A DNA stretch of 64,000 nt, taken from NCBI RefSeq assembly GCF_013373865.1, contig NC_050468.1, positions 18,494,774 through 18,558,773 on the forward strand. The letters run 5' to 3'. The translations under genes were made by a program, and so were the position numbers. Under the pieces are notes generated by a model. That model did not search any database, had not been told where the DNA came from, and saw only the letters and a list, made by a program, of their open reading frames with translations. Origin of the DNA: Monomorium pharaonis. Taxonomy: Eukaryota; Arthropoda; Insecta; Hymenoptera; Formicidae. Numbering within the stretch: position 1 is the stretch's first letter; each line of letters begins with the position of its first letter. Below, one piece after another: positions 1 to 11,037 of this stretch.

Positions 1-471
1 TATTTTCATAGATGTTATCTTCATGAAGTTCGATTTTTATAGTAAACTTTTCATATGCATAAAGAAAAAATCTATCAATGCATCAATTTCTAGTCAATAG
101 AACAAAACAATTGTGCTATTAATATAATAAACATTATCGTTATTTACTGCAGATAATTGCCATCTTATCTGTAACATAACTTTTCACTCATTGCAATGCT
201 AGATAATAATTAAGTTTCTGCAAAGAATAAGGATTTAAAAGAACAAAGATTTTAGAAAAGTGTAACATTTTATCCTCTCTTCTCTTGACGATTACATCTT
301 CAGGATTAAGTATATCTCTCTCTAGTTCGATAACAGATCCTTTTGAAGGAATATTCCTATGAATATTAACTTTAATTCGACGTAATTCTGTAGGATCAAT
401 CTGTATATTTTGAGGACCTCTGAACAAAGGTATTATTCCACTAGTAGGCCCATCCAATCTAAAGACAATTT
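1..471. repeat. Segmental duplication, copy 1 (partner 2316-2789)
   Basis: The first 471 bases match 2316-2789 almost base for base. The differences are a few substitutions and a longer A-run in the second copy. Similarity stops just past the exon acceptor at 471/2789. The left limit is cut off by the window edge, so the true unit may be longer. Confidence 0.85.
274..458 (-). pseudogene. Duplicate of the 185-nt exon with its splice donor destroyed
   Basis: This is a second, nearly identical copy of the exon at 2592-2776. It encodes the same 60-odd residues with three changes (VD to VN, PAKG to PSKG, REG to RED). The acceptor (CTTTAG) is intact. The donor G|GTAAAA of the other copy reads G|ATAAAA here, because base 273 is changed. 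The 185-nt length is not a multiple of three, so splicing both copies into one mRNA would shift the frame. It is therefore either a dead duplicate or, if a cryptic donor is used, a mutually exclusive alternative. Confidence 0.65.
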
Positions 472-867
472 TTTGTTATATAAATATTATATTTTAATCG
501 CTATAAAATCTATCTCAAATTATTACTTTCAGCACTGGTCTACTCTACCAACTAGAATTATATGACACATAAATATTTACTAAGCTATTTAAATAAAACA
601 AAATAAAAATTATAACTCCCCCTTCTTTTTTAATAGGTGAATACATAGCATATTAAAATAGATTGCTTATAAGGTGCGGAAGAATCCTCTCTACAAAGAG
701 AAAGAAGGAATGAATTAATAGCGTCTCTCTCTAACCTAATGGATGTCAGAGAGAAAAATTTTCTACTAATTTATTCTATCTTTTTTTTGTGAAGAACAAC
801 CACTATCTTAGGTTTCATTCCTCTATCTTAACATGTTTATAGGTAAATAGCATTTAAGTGAAATACT

Positions 868-1410
868 AAAGGGTCCGTCAAACTTGGTCGGGATTGATAT
901 GTCGTAGAGTCACTCATACATGTCATTAACAAGATTTCGTATGTATCTCTTTTATAGATTTGGAAATCCTATTCCAGAATTAAAGTACACGTATTAATAT
1001 CATTATATGAACTAAATTTTACACCAGGAAACAAAAAAATGTTTTTCAGACTGCTTTTTTTATTAGCCTATATTTGGATTTGCAATGATAAAAAATTAAA
1101 GAAGCTAATATTTTTTTTCTAGACTTTTAATCTTAATTTGAATTGCACGACATTGTTCGTATGTTATCCCTAGAGGAATACGATTTCATTTTGGACATAT
1201 ATATCGTAAATTTTGTATACTATGCGAATATTGTCATCAAGTGACTGCATTTTGGTACTCTACGTACCAAAAATAAATTTTTTTGATCAACTCGACCGCA
1301 TTCCTTTAGATCTTGATACGTATTTTAATTATGTAAAAGAATTTTGCGATTTTACAAAGCCAATTAAAAGATTAGTTCATTTAAAAAATGTCCATAAAAC
1401 AGACGACGTT
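868..1410 (+). repeat. Dispersed repeat U, copy 1
   Basis: About 540 bp that reappear at 18392-18921 in ATF6 intron 6, in the same orientation, at very roughly 80-85 percent identity by eye. Shared landmarks are AACAAGATTTCGTATGTAT, TGTTATCCCTAGAGGAATA and AGCCAATTAAAAGATTAG. Near its right end is an open stretch encoding YFNYVKEFCD..KPIKRLV, partly preserved in copy 2, so the repeat may derive from a coding element. No terminal inverted repeat was found. Confidence 0.6.
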
Positions 1411-1426
1411 AGGATCCTCTTAAATA

Positions 1427-1500
1427 ACCATTACGTTCCATTTAACGCTCACAATGCTCGTAAGCGTCATTTGTCCTTGTTTAATATTTGATAAACAATA
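1427..1500. repeat. Short hairpin repeat V, copy 1
   Basis: Contains AAGCGTCATTTGTCCTTGTTTAAT, also present at 23750-23870. The right half is a degraded inverted copy of the left, as in a small MITE. Confidence 0.4.
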
Positions 1501-2315
1501 AGAATGAAATAATTCCGCGGTTGACTTATTATATTTTAATATTATAATATCAAAATGCAAATATATTCTTTTTGCATTTAAATGATATAATACTTAATTC
1601 ATTTTCAAATTATTATTATATTTATAAATCAAAATTGAATAGGAATAGGTTACAGTTAGCATTATAATTTTATGAGCAGAATAAGGACACATAAGTAAGT
1701 AGATATAAACATCGCGGGAAAAAATGTTTTACATAAAAACATATAAATATATATATGTCCATATATGTTTATAATTAGTTTCCTTTCTTTTGTCAAATTT
1801 GTTTGATATAAAAAAAATAATAGTAAAAAAATAGAAACTAATTTAAAAAATAATTTTTGTACTGCTTCTTTTAAAAAAGCAAAGTATGAAAATTTGTCTA
1901 TATATAGCATCTCCTTAATTATTTTTGTGTTTTTTTATATTTATGTCAAGTTTTATTTAATAAGAAAACTTAGTTAAATAAAATTTTGTATAAATTTAAG
2001 TAAATAAAATAATACTAATTAACTTTTAAAACATAATTAGAAATTAGAAATTTAAATAAAATTATAATCGTGTAAAATATTTGCAACTATATATTATACA
2101 AGCAAGAATACATCAAATATGTAATATATTATTTAAATAATCTTTAAATATTATTTAAATATTTAAACATATTGTTGTATCTGCACAATATTATTCTCAC
2201 ATAAAAACTTCTTAAGTTCTTGTATCAGTATTTACCTTATATCTTCATGGAAAACTCACAGATCAAAATAATGTGTAAGAACATCTTCCTCTGTTGAAAA
2301 CATGTTCACAAGTAT

Positions 2316-2789
2316 TATTTTCATAGATGTTATCTTCATGAAGTTCGATTTTTATAGTAAACTTTTCATATGCATAAAAAAAAAAAAATCTATCAATGCA
2401 TCAATTTCTAGTCAATAGAACAAAACAATTGTGCTATTAATATAATAAACATTATCGTTATTTACTGCAGATAATTGCCATCTTATCTGTAACATAACTT
2501 TTCACTCATTGCAATGCTAGATAATAATTAAGTTTTTGCAAAGAATAAGGATTTAAAAGAATAAAGATTTTAGAAAAATGTAACATTTTACCCTCTCTTC
2601 TCTTGACGATTACATCTTCAGGATTAAGTATATCTCTCTCTAGTTCGATAACAGATCCTTTTGCAGGAATATTCCTATGAATATCAACTTTAATTCGACG
2701 TAATTCTGTAGGATCGATCTGTATATTTTGAGGACCTCTGAACAAAGGTATTATTCCACTAGTAGGCCCATCCAATCTAAAGACAATTT
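2316..2789. repeat. Segmental duplication, copy 2
   Basis: This is the partner of 1-471. It holds the exon copy whose GTAAAA donor is intact. Similarity ends abruptly at 2789; the DNA beyond it is unrelated to 472 onward. Confidence 0.85.
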
Positions 2790-5587
2790 AATCATAATTT
2801 GTTAAATTAATCATAATTAATATATATTCTAATTTAATCATAAATTAAATAACCATATATCTATTTCAGGAAATTACTTATCTTTTGTATATTCTTCTAA
2901 AAAATTATATTTTTATTAAAAAATTGTCATTACTGTTTGTGTCATTGTATTATTAAAATTATTTAATGATAAATAATCAAAAATAAATTGACTATATAAT
3001 AATCTTTGGTTGGTGTGTATACTGTATGCAATGTATACTGATTTAACACTATTTCCACAGCATTCAATTGATTAAAATAAACAGTTTTATTTAAACTTTT
3101 ATTTTTTATTTGGTGATTAGCTATTTTATGGTTTCAAAGCATTTGTAATATCAAAATACTATCAATCAATATACTATAGCAGCTATAGTATTAATTAATA
3201 GTATTTTCAAATGCTGTAGAACCATGAAATGACTAATCAATACCTTAAGATAATTTACTTCAGAAAACCTTAAAAAACTTAGTACTTTACTTTTAAAAAA
3301 ATTAAAAAGTACGTAAAGTAAATTTAAACACTTTAAACTTTATTTAAAAGTGATCTGAAAAGTTACTTTAAAAAAAGTTACTTTAAGAAAGAAAACATTT
3401 TTTAAGAAATTTGGAAAAACTTAAAAATTGTGAAAAGTAAATTTCAATAATTTTAAAGTTTTTTAAAAAATATTTTAAAAATAATAAAATTATAAAATTA
3501 TCAGAATTTACTTTTTATAATTTATAAGTTTCCAGTAAAAGTAAGAGAGTATTGTATTAAAGTTTTATGGCTTCTTCCATTACAAAATTTCTTATAAAAT
3601 ATTTAATAATAAAAGTAAAATTTAAAATTCTATTTGTACTTAAAAATATAAATATTAAATAAATCTTGACTGTTAAATTGTCTCATTTACATTAAACATA
3701 TATGTAAATTTTTATTTCATTTTTATTTAATAATTTAATTGATTGTATGATTTATTGTAAAACTTCCTGTTGTTTGGGGTTTTTATTTGTGCTGCTATTT
3801 CACATAGCAAGCAAAAAAAAGCATCTGCTCTTTGGTTTGCTGCTGCTATTTTGTTTCATTGTTAATGGTTCTGCCTGCTCCTGAACATCTTACCAAGAAA
3901 AACTTGGCAACATAAATAAAATGTCTAAATTGTTATATACACTGCCCGACAATGATTCATTCCTAGGCATCCCTCGTCGAATAATTAAGGGAAACGTGAG
4001 AAGTAGTCATGGTGTTTACCTCGTGAAAGAGTCATTAAGAACGAATTATTGTTGAACAGTATATGTAAGTTTATTTAGTTTGTCTTATTAAGTGATCAGC
4101 ACAATATTAAATTAGTTTAAAATTAAAATATGTGCACATTTTATTAAAATGTACGAAAAGTCTAAAATATATTATAAAATGTTTTTATAATCCGTGTAAT
4201 ATATTTTCCTTATATAACTAATTTCATCTAAATTACTAATTACAATTCTATATAAATTATAATTCTATGTAATATTGCTTAATTAATAAAGAGGATAACT
4301 TTAAGTTAATTTGAAATTTAAAACTAAGCATAAAATGGATGTTCTATAAAGTTTATTTCTATAGAACTTTAAACTGAAGGTCGAGAATTGTAGAAAAACT
4401 TTAAAGTTTAGAGTTATTTTAGAATACATTTCAGATTAATTAAGATTACTTTAAAATACTTTTTCATTTTTAGGCCTTTTTAAAGTTAGTTCTTAAAATC
4501 TTTGGTTATTCTAAGATCGTTTTAAAATTAATCTTTACATACTTTAAAATTCCTTAAATCACTTTAAAGTAACCTTTTGTATACTTTAGATTACCTAAAA
4601 ATTTTTTCAGCAAACTTTTAAATTTATAATGTTACTTTTAAAAACTTTAATTTTATTTAAAGTAAATTTTCCTAAGAAATTAAATAAAAAATAAAATTTT
4701 ATTAAATAAAATTTTTTGTTCTAATAAATTAAATGCTGTAAAATATTCTCAGTGTTAAGTCCATTGCATACAGTATACATTGCAACCAAAGATTATTACA
4801 CAGTCAATTTATTTTTGATTATTTATACTATAGGTCTTTGATAAACAACAACACTGCTCTGACATATAAATATTTTTGTAATATTTGTTTATATTATCTT
4901 GTAAGCAATTTTCTTTAAAAAACTTTTATATTAATAAGATTTATTTATTACTTATTTTTTATTTTATTGAAATATTCTCTTTTTCTTTCTTTCTCTTTCT
5001 CTCTCTTTTCAAGTATTTTTAAGTTTTAGTTATTATATCTCTATTAAGTATCAATAAAAAATTGAATAATAATACATATAGGGTGCGTTCGGGGAGACGC
5101 TATTAACGCTACCAGCATCAGTCCATCTTCATTACTCATTAAAAGTAGAACAAGGATAAACTGATGCTGATAGCGCTAATAGCGTCTCCTCGAACACACC
5201 CATAGTCATATAGTTATGCATGTGCATATGTGTAAACTCACTTTTCATGTAGACTACCAGATTTGGAGGCAGTTGATGTAGATCTATCTCTGTAACGATG
5301 ATGAGAGGGAGACTCACTATCGCTTTTACTTCGACTGTGACGCGAGGATTTTTCCTTTGCATATTTTAAAGCTTGTGCACGTTTCTTTTCATATTCTAAA
5401 ATCTTTTGCTGTTTCAATTTTTCATGTTGTCTTTCTCGTTCTTGTTGGCGTTGCCATTCTCGTCTACGTCTCAACTTCTCTTCTTCAGTTCTTGAACGTA
5501 AAACTGAGTACGTGTTATTATCTTCGTTACGTGTTAATCTTGATTCCTCATTTCCTCGGAAAGTTGTCGAACGCATTGGATTCATTG
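2592..5587 (-). CDS. Unidentified Arg/Ser-rich coiled-coil protein, partial (two exons; continues left of the window)
   Basis: Two exons join in phase on the minus strand: 5587-5242 (first Met at 5585) and 2776-2592. Splice sites are a TTTTCAG acceptor, a GTGAGT donor, a CTTTAG acceptor and a GTAAAA donor. The first exon encodes a charged helix rich in E, R, K and Q (EEEKLRRRREWQRQQERERQ), then a stretch rich in Ser, Arg and His that resembles an RS domain. The second exon starts KLDGPTSGIIPLFRGPQNIQ and ends DILNPEDVIVKRREG; it looks like a compact conserved block. The reading frame leaves the second exon in phase 1, so the gene must continue past position 1. I do not recognise the family. 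RS-like composition suggests a nuclear, RNA-processing protein, but that is inference. The intron holds elements R and P1. Confidence 0.6.
3114..3240. repeat. Hairpin inside element R
   Basis: The arms are imperfect inverted copies (ATTAGCTATTTTATGGTTTC against GAACCATGAAATGACTAAT). The centre has its own perfect palindrome, ACTATAGCAGCTATAGT. It could be a MITE nested in R or an internal part of R. Confidence 0.5.
3934..4064. mobile_element. Small TA-flanked MITE inside element R
   Basis: Ends are TATACACTGCCCGACAATG on the left and, inverted, TATACTGTTCAACAAT on the right; TATA flanks both sides. This fits a TA-targeting (mariner-like) MITE. A possible half copy starts near 22318 (TACACTGCGCGTCAACGATTC). 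Confidence 0.45.
5081..5201. mobile_element. MITE P, copy 1 (121 bp)
   Basis: Terminal inverted repeats start GGGTGCGTTCGGGGAGACGC and end with the inverted equivalent. The flank ATA is repeated on both sides, a 3-bp target-site duplication. A 121-bp copy in the opposite orientation lies at 49911-50031. Confidence 0.75.
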
Positions 5588-6644
5588 CTGAAAATATAAG
5601 CACATCTGATCTATTGCTAAAATATATTTCAGTTAATATAGGAAGTACTTTTTTCATCTTTTTTATTGTAGTTTGTAGTAAAATAAATTTTGTGACTCAA
5701 AATTTGATTAAGATTGTAATGTTAATATTTTTAGATCCCTGCTCAAAAGATCTAATAAAATCAAATAAGGAAAATTTCTATCTAATTGAATCGTATTTTT
5801 GATTCGTAAATATTAGATTGTTTATTTGAAATATATGATAGACTTTTATATTTTTGTATCATATTGCATCCTTTAAATATCTTATATTATATATACAACG
5901 ATAGAAAACGATTATTTTTCTATAACATATTTTTGATAAAAACATATAGGGACAATTTCAGATTAATTTATATACAGTCTTAGAGACTTTGAATCGTAAT
6001 TTTTATATTCAGCAAAATAACAGTAGGATGTAGGATGAGGGAGGCGATCTAGGAAGAATATGTAATAGTAATTTAAGCTACGGCAGGATAACTTTAAGAT
6101 AATAAGGGATTTCTATACATATATAACATTAGAATATGTATGCGGCATTGTGGCAGATGTTATTCACTTCAAAATATCTGAATAACTGACTAAAGACTTT
6201 AAGAATTCATAAGAGTAAACAAAAATGTAAACACTTGATGTTTACATTATCCTTTACATTCTTTTGTTTGTTTCTTCCGATTCCCGTTCGATTACAAGCA
6301 CAAAAATACAAAAACTTGTTTTGTTTCTTTTTTTGCGATTTTCTCTAAGATGAAGCGAAAACGAGCAAATCTCTAAAAGACTTTTTGTCTTAGTTTTTTT
6401 ATCTTCTACACACTCCCGAAGTTTTGCCATTTAAATTGGGGACACCCTGTATATGAAAAAAATGATTTCAAAAAAAGGTTAAAAACATTTCTAAGACGTC
6501 CCTCGAATAAAATACTAAATTTTTCAGATTAATGGTCTGTATTCATAATAGATTCTTATTCCAAAATTATCTCAAATAATGTCTTAATGTATGTTACATC
6601 AAAAACTTATAAATTTCATAACTTATAATAATCAATTATTACAT

Positions 6645-6850
6645 CCCTGGTGAAAATATAAAATCGGATCGTAAGTCGAATGTAAAGGAAGAGTAAGAGT
6701 GTAAGTCGAATATAAATGGAAAGTAATAGAAGCGTTAACACTTCTTTTACATTTCATTGTTTCAATTTACGCTTCGTAGAAGGTTTGTTAACGCTTCTAT
6801 TATTCTCCTTTACATTCGACTTACGCTCCAATTTTACATTTTCACCAGGG
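6645..6850. mobile_element. MITE Q (206 bp)
   Basis: Terminal inverted repeats CCCTGGTGAAAAT on both ends with AT on each side. The whole element folds back: GTAAGTCGAATGTAAAGGA on the left pairs with its inverse on the right, and GAAGCGTTAACA with TGTTAACGCTTC nearer the centre. Confidence 0.7.
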
Positions 6851-6925
6851 ATTTGAATATCTGTTTGAAAATTTGAACATAATTTTCTTATTTATGTTAC
6901 TTTAAAAGTTACTTAATTCTTTGGG

Positions 6926-7622
6926 TAATTATTTATTTAAGGAATTCTTCAGATTTCGATAATCTTGAAATATATTGTCAAAGTCATCATTTTGAACAAC
7001 ATTTTTCTATACATGTTACTGCCTTGGTTTCTGAGTTACACACAATATTTTTTTAATTTCTTAATAAAAATATAACTGCATTTAACACACATCACACACA
7101 CACAAACACATACACATTAAATATTATTCTCAATTATTATTAATAAACAATGTCTATAATTGTTCTGCTTCACATAGGTTTTCAACTTCCCATGTAAAGC
7201 TCTATCCTATATCTCATGATGCTTATGGTTTGAGACAAGGTCTACAATTGTTCTGTTTTACATAGATTTTCGATTTTCCATGCAAAACAAGGTCCACTCC
7301 ACTCTCTCCCAGTGCTTACGGCCTGAAATGAGGTTTATAATTATTCTGTTCTACAATACATTATTCTACAGGTTTTTGACCTTCCATGTGAAGCACCTAT
7401 AATTGTTTGTTCCACATAGGTTTTTGACTTTCCACACAAACCAAGGTATCATAAACATATCTCAAACATTACAGATATGATAAAAATATTTTTATGAATA
7501 TCTCGGAAACTGAACCTGGGTAGCAGTAACATGTAATATAGAGGAAAATTGTTTAAAATGATGATGTTGTTAAGATATTTTAAGGTCATTAAAATTTTAA
7601 TCCTTAAAGTAAATAATTACTA
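6926..7622. repeat. Element W: fold-back element with a tandem-repeat core
   Basis: Arms of about 120 bp (6926-7047 and 7500-7622) are inverted copies sharing CATCATTTT.AACAA and ACATGTTACTGC. Between them lie about four degenerate tandem units of 60-95 bp, starting near 7148, 7229, 7323 and 7388. Each carries a form of TATAATTGTTCTGTTCCACATAGG then TTTTCGACTTTCCATG. Confidence 0.55.
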
Positions 7623-8756
7623 CTTTTTGTTTGCTCTTGATTCTTAAAATCATATTTTGTAATATTATGAATTAAGAAAACAAATTGCTATATCTCGAAA
7701 AACAAAAAATTTATTAAATCAAAATGAAACAAAATTTTTAAGTTAAAAAAGTTAAAAGTTGATACTTGTTAATACAAGTTTATTAATATAAAATTAAATT
7801 TGCTGGCATTTATGTTGCTTTATTATAAAAATCATTATCTCAAAATTCATTTTTAGATTTCTAATGCCATTTTTTAATTGTAATGTAATAATTAAATTTA
7901 AACAATGGTTTAAAATTCAGCAGGCAAACATTCGAAATGACTATTAAATTGCACTCGTGTTGCAAAATAAATGTTTAATCTAATATCATACAATTAACAT
8001 AAACATAAAATTAAGTCTTTCAGTTTTAAAATTTGCCAAAAAACCTTATTTTTTCTTGAAAGTGTTATACATACCTAAGCCACTTTGTGAGAAAAAAAAT
8101 ACTATTAAATTTTCGTCAATAAGATAAATAGAATCTAGCCAGAACGTAGTTGCAAGTCTTCGTACTGTGATTAGAGAGAACTGCTATTGTCTGTTTTGTC
8201 ATCAATGACAGCAAATCATTTTCGAAACTCGCCCAACAAAATCGTAAATAACTATGAAAGAGACATCCAGGATTCCTCGGCAGAACGAAACAGCTGAAGA
8301 TGTTTACACATATACGAGCTTTGTGAATTTTGAGACAAGCCGATCAAAAAATTTAATTGTACTGCAACGCCGGACAAAAGACAAAGAAGTTCGAATGTTT
8401 AAAACAATATTCCGGATATTCACGACTAGAATTGTTTAAAAATATTTTCTGGAGTATCCAGATAAGAATCAAAATAAAAGATTAATTTAACATATCGGAG
8501 TTGTTTCATCGGAGACGTAACACTACTCCACCATATTGCACCATATTTCATGTCAACTGACAATCCTTTGCTCGAATAAAACGTTTTATTTCATTGGTCA
8601 AATTTTTCAAGTGAGCGATTGACTGTGGAATAGAGAAATTTTCGATCCTCCGGAAATTTTCTATCTTGTAGCCAATATGCTTAAAAGATTTGTTGCACGA
8701 CAAATGAAACGTCAGGTTAGAAATACTATTAACCTAAGGTTGAATGGTTGTGATTG

Positions 8757-8945
8757 GTTGGATCCATAAGTAAAGAAACCAATCCAGTGTTCAATCACTT
8801 GGCGAATAATAACCGTTTTTTTGCCGGCTTGCTAAATGCGTTCCAAAACTCAATTCGAATAAGCAGAAGTTGGGTCGGAAATCCAACAGGGGTCTCTCAA
8901 GAAGAAGAAGAAAGGAGAAGATATCTTAACCTCGTCAGATCTGGT
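8757..8945 (+). other. Unassigned open frame before TFAM
   Basis: An open stretch encodes NNNRFFAGLLNAFQNSIRIS and then QEEEERRRYLNLVRSG. A stop lies just upstream and no good ATG is present. If real it would need an upstream exon. It is more exon-like in composition than the surrounding DNA, but I recognise no family. Confidence 0.2.
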
Positions 8946-9089
8946 CAGATCCTTGATAGTTTCTGGTCTCTTTGTTCTTGTATTATTTGTTATCTCTTTC
9001 TGTATATTAATATTAAAATCTATTTTGTTGAAGATTCATTCGACATTATTTTAAATTGAACCCTGATTGTAATACTGAAATCGTATATT

Positions 9090-10469
9090 ATGATTACGGC
9101 AACCTGTAGGTTACTGTTTCCTATCAATAGGAAACAGTATAATCCGCTTAATTTCTTTTGCATCAGGTAAAAAAATTGTCTTTTTTACAGTTGATGATTT
9201 AAATTAATTGAATAGTTTTAAAATATTCATCAATTATGGGCCAATATAGTCATTCATGAAATAAGAAAACTTTTTCGGCAACGTGGAAATTGTTGCAGCG
9301 ATTTGTGATTATGTGAAGAGATTACCACGTGATTTTGTTTCCTCAGTTATTGAAATTATTCCAGAATACATTTTAATTAATATACATTTAAAAAATAGGT
9401 ACTAAAGTAAAATAAAGAAACTTTGTATAACGATATTCATTTTTTTAACCTTATTTATCTTTTTAATTGTCATAAATAAGTAGAATGTAAGGAGTACTTG
9501 ATAGCTTGAAAAATTATGATAATGGGGATACTTATGTTTTTTTATATTTATTTTAGGGAATTTGCTTCTGTGCAAGATTTTACTACACCTAAATCAAAAC
9601 ATGATATAGAAAAGGATTCTTTACCACCAAAACCAAAGAGACCGCCAAATATATTTTTGCAATATTATGTCTCTATGAAGAACAAGTTGCAAGCAGAATA
9701 TCCTAATTTCAATCAAAGAGAACTTCTAAAGAAGGCATCAGAAAAGTGGACACAAGTTGACTCAACTATAAAGCAGAATTTGCAAAAGCAATATGATGAA
9801 CAAACGTCTGTATATAAGCAGAAGTTAAAGGACTATGAGAGTTCTTTAACTCCTAACCAAAAGATACAAAGATTACAAGAATCAGTGATAAAAGGACGTA
9901 ATCCAAAAAAGACAGAACTTAAACAAGTATATATTTAAGATTTTTATTATTTATATACACATACATACAAAAAATATGTAAACGATGAATTTTTTGCAAC
10001 AGATACTTGTAGAACATGGAATGCCAAAGCGACCATTATCTGGATTTATGTTATTCCTTCAAAATAAAAGGGTTACCAAAAAGCCACAAGAATTACAGAA
10101 AGTAAGTTAATTATATAATCTCTTAACTGTGTCTTAATATAAAGTTTGGATACATTCTACTTTCGTACATTTTTATACGTATATATAAAGTATGCATCTA
10201 ATAAGATATTTTTGACTTTTGAGTTTTTCTTTGAACTATTGTAGTTTCTTTCTTCATATTTCTAGGATTGGTTAAATAATGCAACTAAAGAATGGAAAAG
10301 TATGACGACAGAAGCCAAAAGTGAATATAATGAAGAAGCAAAAGATTTATTAGGAAAATATAAGATCGAAATAGAAAAATGGAAGAAAGATATGACTAAT
10401 GCAGGTCATTATGATTTAATAGAATTTCTTCTTAAACGTAAAATCAAGACTCATAAGCACGAAAAATAG
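9090..10469 (+). CDS. TFAM: Mitochondrial transcription factor A
   Basis: HMG-box protein that packages mtDNA and activates its transcription in the mitochondrial matrix. Four exons (9090-9166, 9557-9926, 10003-10101, 10266-10469) join in phase to 249 residues. Exon 1 supplies the presequence MITATCRLLFPINRKQ, basic with no acidic residue, as expected for mitochondrial import. HMG box A (about residues 45-115) starts PPKPKRPPNIFLQYYVSMKN. Box B (about 153-220) starts GMPKRPLSGFMLFLQNKR and contains DWLNNATKEWKSM. A short basic tail ends KTHKHEK. The length matches animal TFAM. An ORF begins 28 nt after the stop. A perfect 28-nt hairpin lies in exon 1. Confidence 0.93.
9112..9139 (+). repeat. 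Perfect hairpin inside TFAM exon 1
   Basis: Two 13-base arms, TACTGTTTCCTAT and ATAGGAAACAGTA, are separated by CA. The hairpin lies 22 bases after the A of the start codon, within the presequence. Confidence 0.9.
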
Positions 10470-10496
10470 GATTCAGAGTGCCCCAACCAATGTAGT

Positions 10497-11016
10497 ATGC
10501 CCATCGCTGAATCCATTGCTGCAAATTTTTCTAATGTTAGATTAAAAAACAAAGAAAATATTAAAATAGGTTGGGGCACTGATACTACACAGTGTACATT
10601 TAGAAAAGATCCTGATACTAACACTGGTAATATAAGATTGTATTAACTTGAAAAGATTATATATTTATAGTTTGTAGAATTATAAAATATTTACATTTGG
10701 TTTAGATCAATGGCATGGATCTGCAGAGAACTTGGTACTTTACAATGATAAACATGCTTTACAAACCATGGTGAAATATCCAAAGAATACAGCAATGGAT
10801 ACATCGATAAACAATGTTAAAAAATCAGTTGTACAACTTTATGATACAAATTTGCATACAAAGATACGCATGTATTTTGTCTCTACATGGGAAAGAATTT
10901 TGACAGTCCTAAAAGAGATTAGTAAAAACTGGAAGACGGTAAGAGAATACGTACTTATTGGCACAGCTGGTATTCTAATATCAATATTTTGCATTTTAAA
11001 TCTTATGTATAAATAA
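10497..11016 (+). CDS. Small tail-anchored membrane protein, unidentified, following TFAM
   Basis: Two exons (10497-10626 and 10706-11016) give 146 residues; the intron is 79 nt with GTAATA and TTTAG borders. The N-terminal two thirds are polar, with GWGTDTTQC near residue 25. The last 20-odd residues are one hydrophobic segment (YVLIGTAGILISIFCILNLM) followed by YK, the layout of a tail-anchored protein facing the cytosol. AATAAA follows at 11032-11037. The start lies only 28 nt after the TFAM stop on the same strand, so it may be a second cistron of the TFAM transcript or have a promoter inside TFAM. I do not recognise the family. The first exon is less certain than the second. Confidence 0.6.
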
Positions 11017-11037
11017 GTACCGTTTTTGTATAATAAA

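Larger units (their letters stand above)
2969..4826. mobile_element. Element R: 1.86-kb element with about 95-bp terminal inverted repeats
   Basis: The left end (2969-3064) and right end (4733-4826) are inverted copies over about 95 bp, starting ATAAATAATCAAAAATAAATTGAC and running through ATAATCTTTGGTTG and TGTATACTGTATGCAATG. The interior has no long open frame. It is very AT-rich with many TTACTTTAAA-type motifs, and holds two further hairpins, 3114-3240 and 3934-4064. I read it as a non-autonomous DNA transposon with later insertions. No clear target-site duplication was found. Confidence 0.6.
5588..9089. other. Gene-poor interval upstream of TFAM
   Basis: No supportable complete gene here. 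It holds the probable 5' end of the left-edge gene, a GGACACCCTGTATAT motif near 6440 typical of insect transposon ends, MITE Q (6645-6850), fold-back element W (6926-7622), and two unassigned open stretches at 8254-8439 and 8757-8945. Part of the last 200 bp is presumably the TFAM promoter. Confidence 0.5.

Noticed and set aside
1..2789. The exon duplication as a simple assembly artefact (unmerged haplotypes)
   Set aside because: Not excluded, but the two blocks are separated by about 1.8 kb of unrelated sequence and one has a specific splice-site change, so a real duplication is at least as likely; kept as a finding with a depth check.
7148..7440. Regularly spaced repeats that could suggest a CRISPR-like array
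   Set aside because: Units are degenerate, of unequal length and without spacers, in a eukaryotic genome; they are the core of element W.
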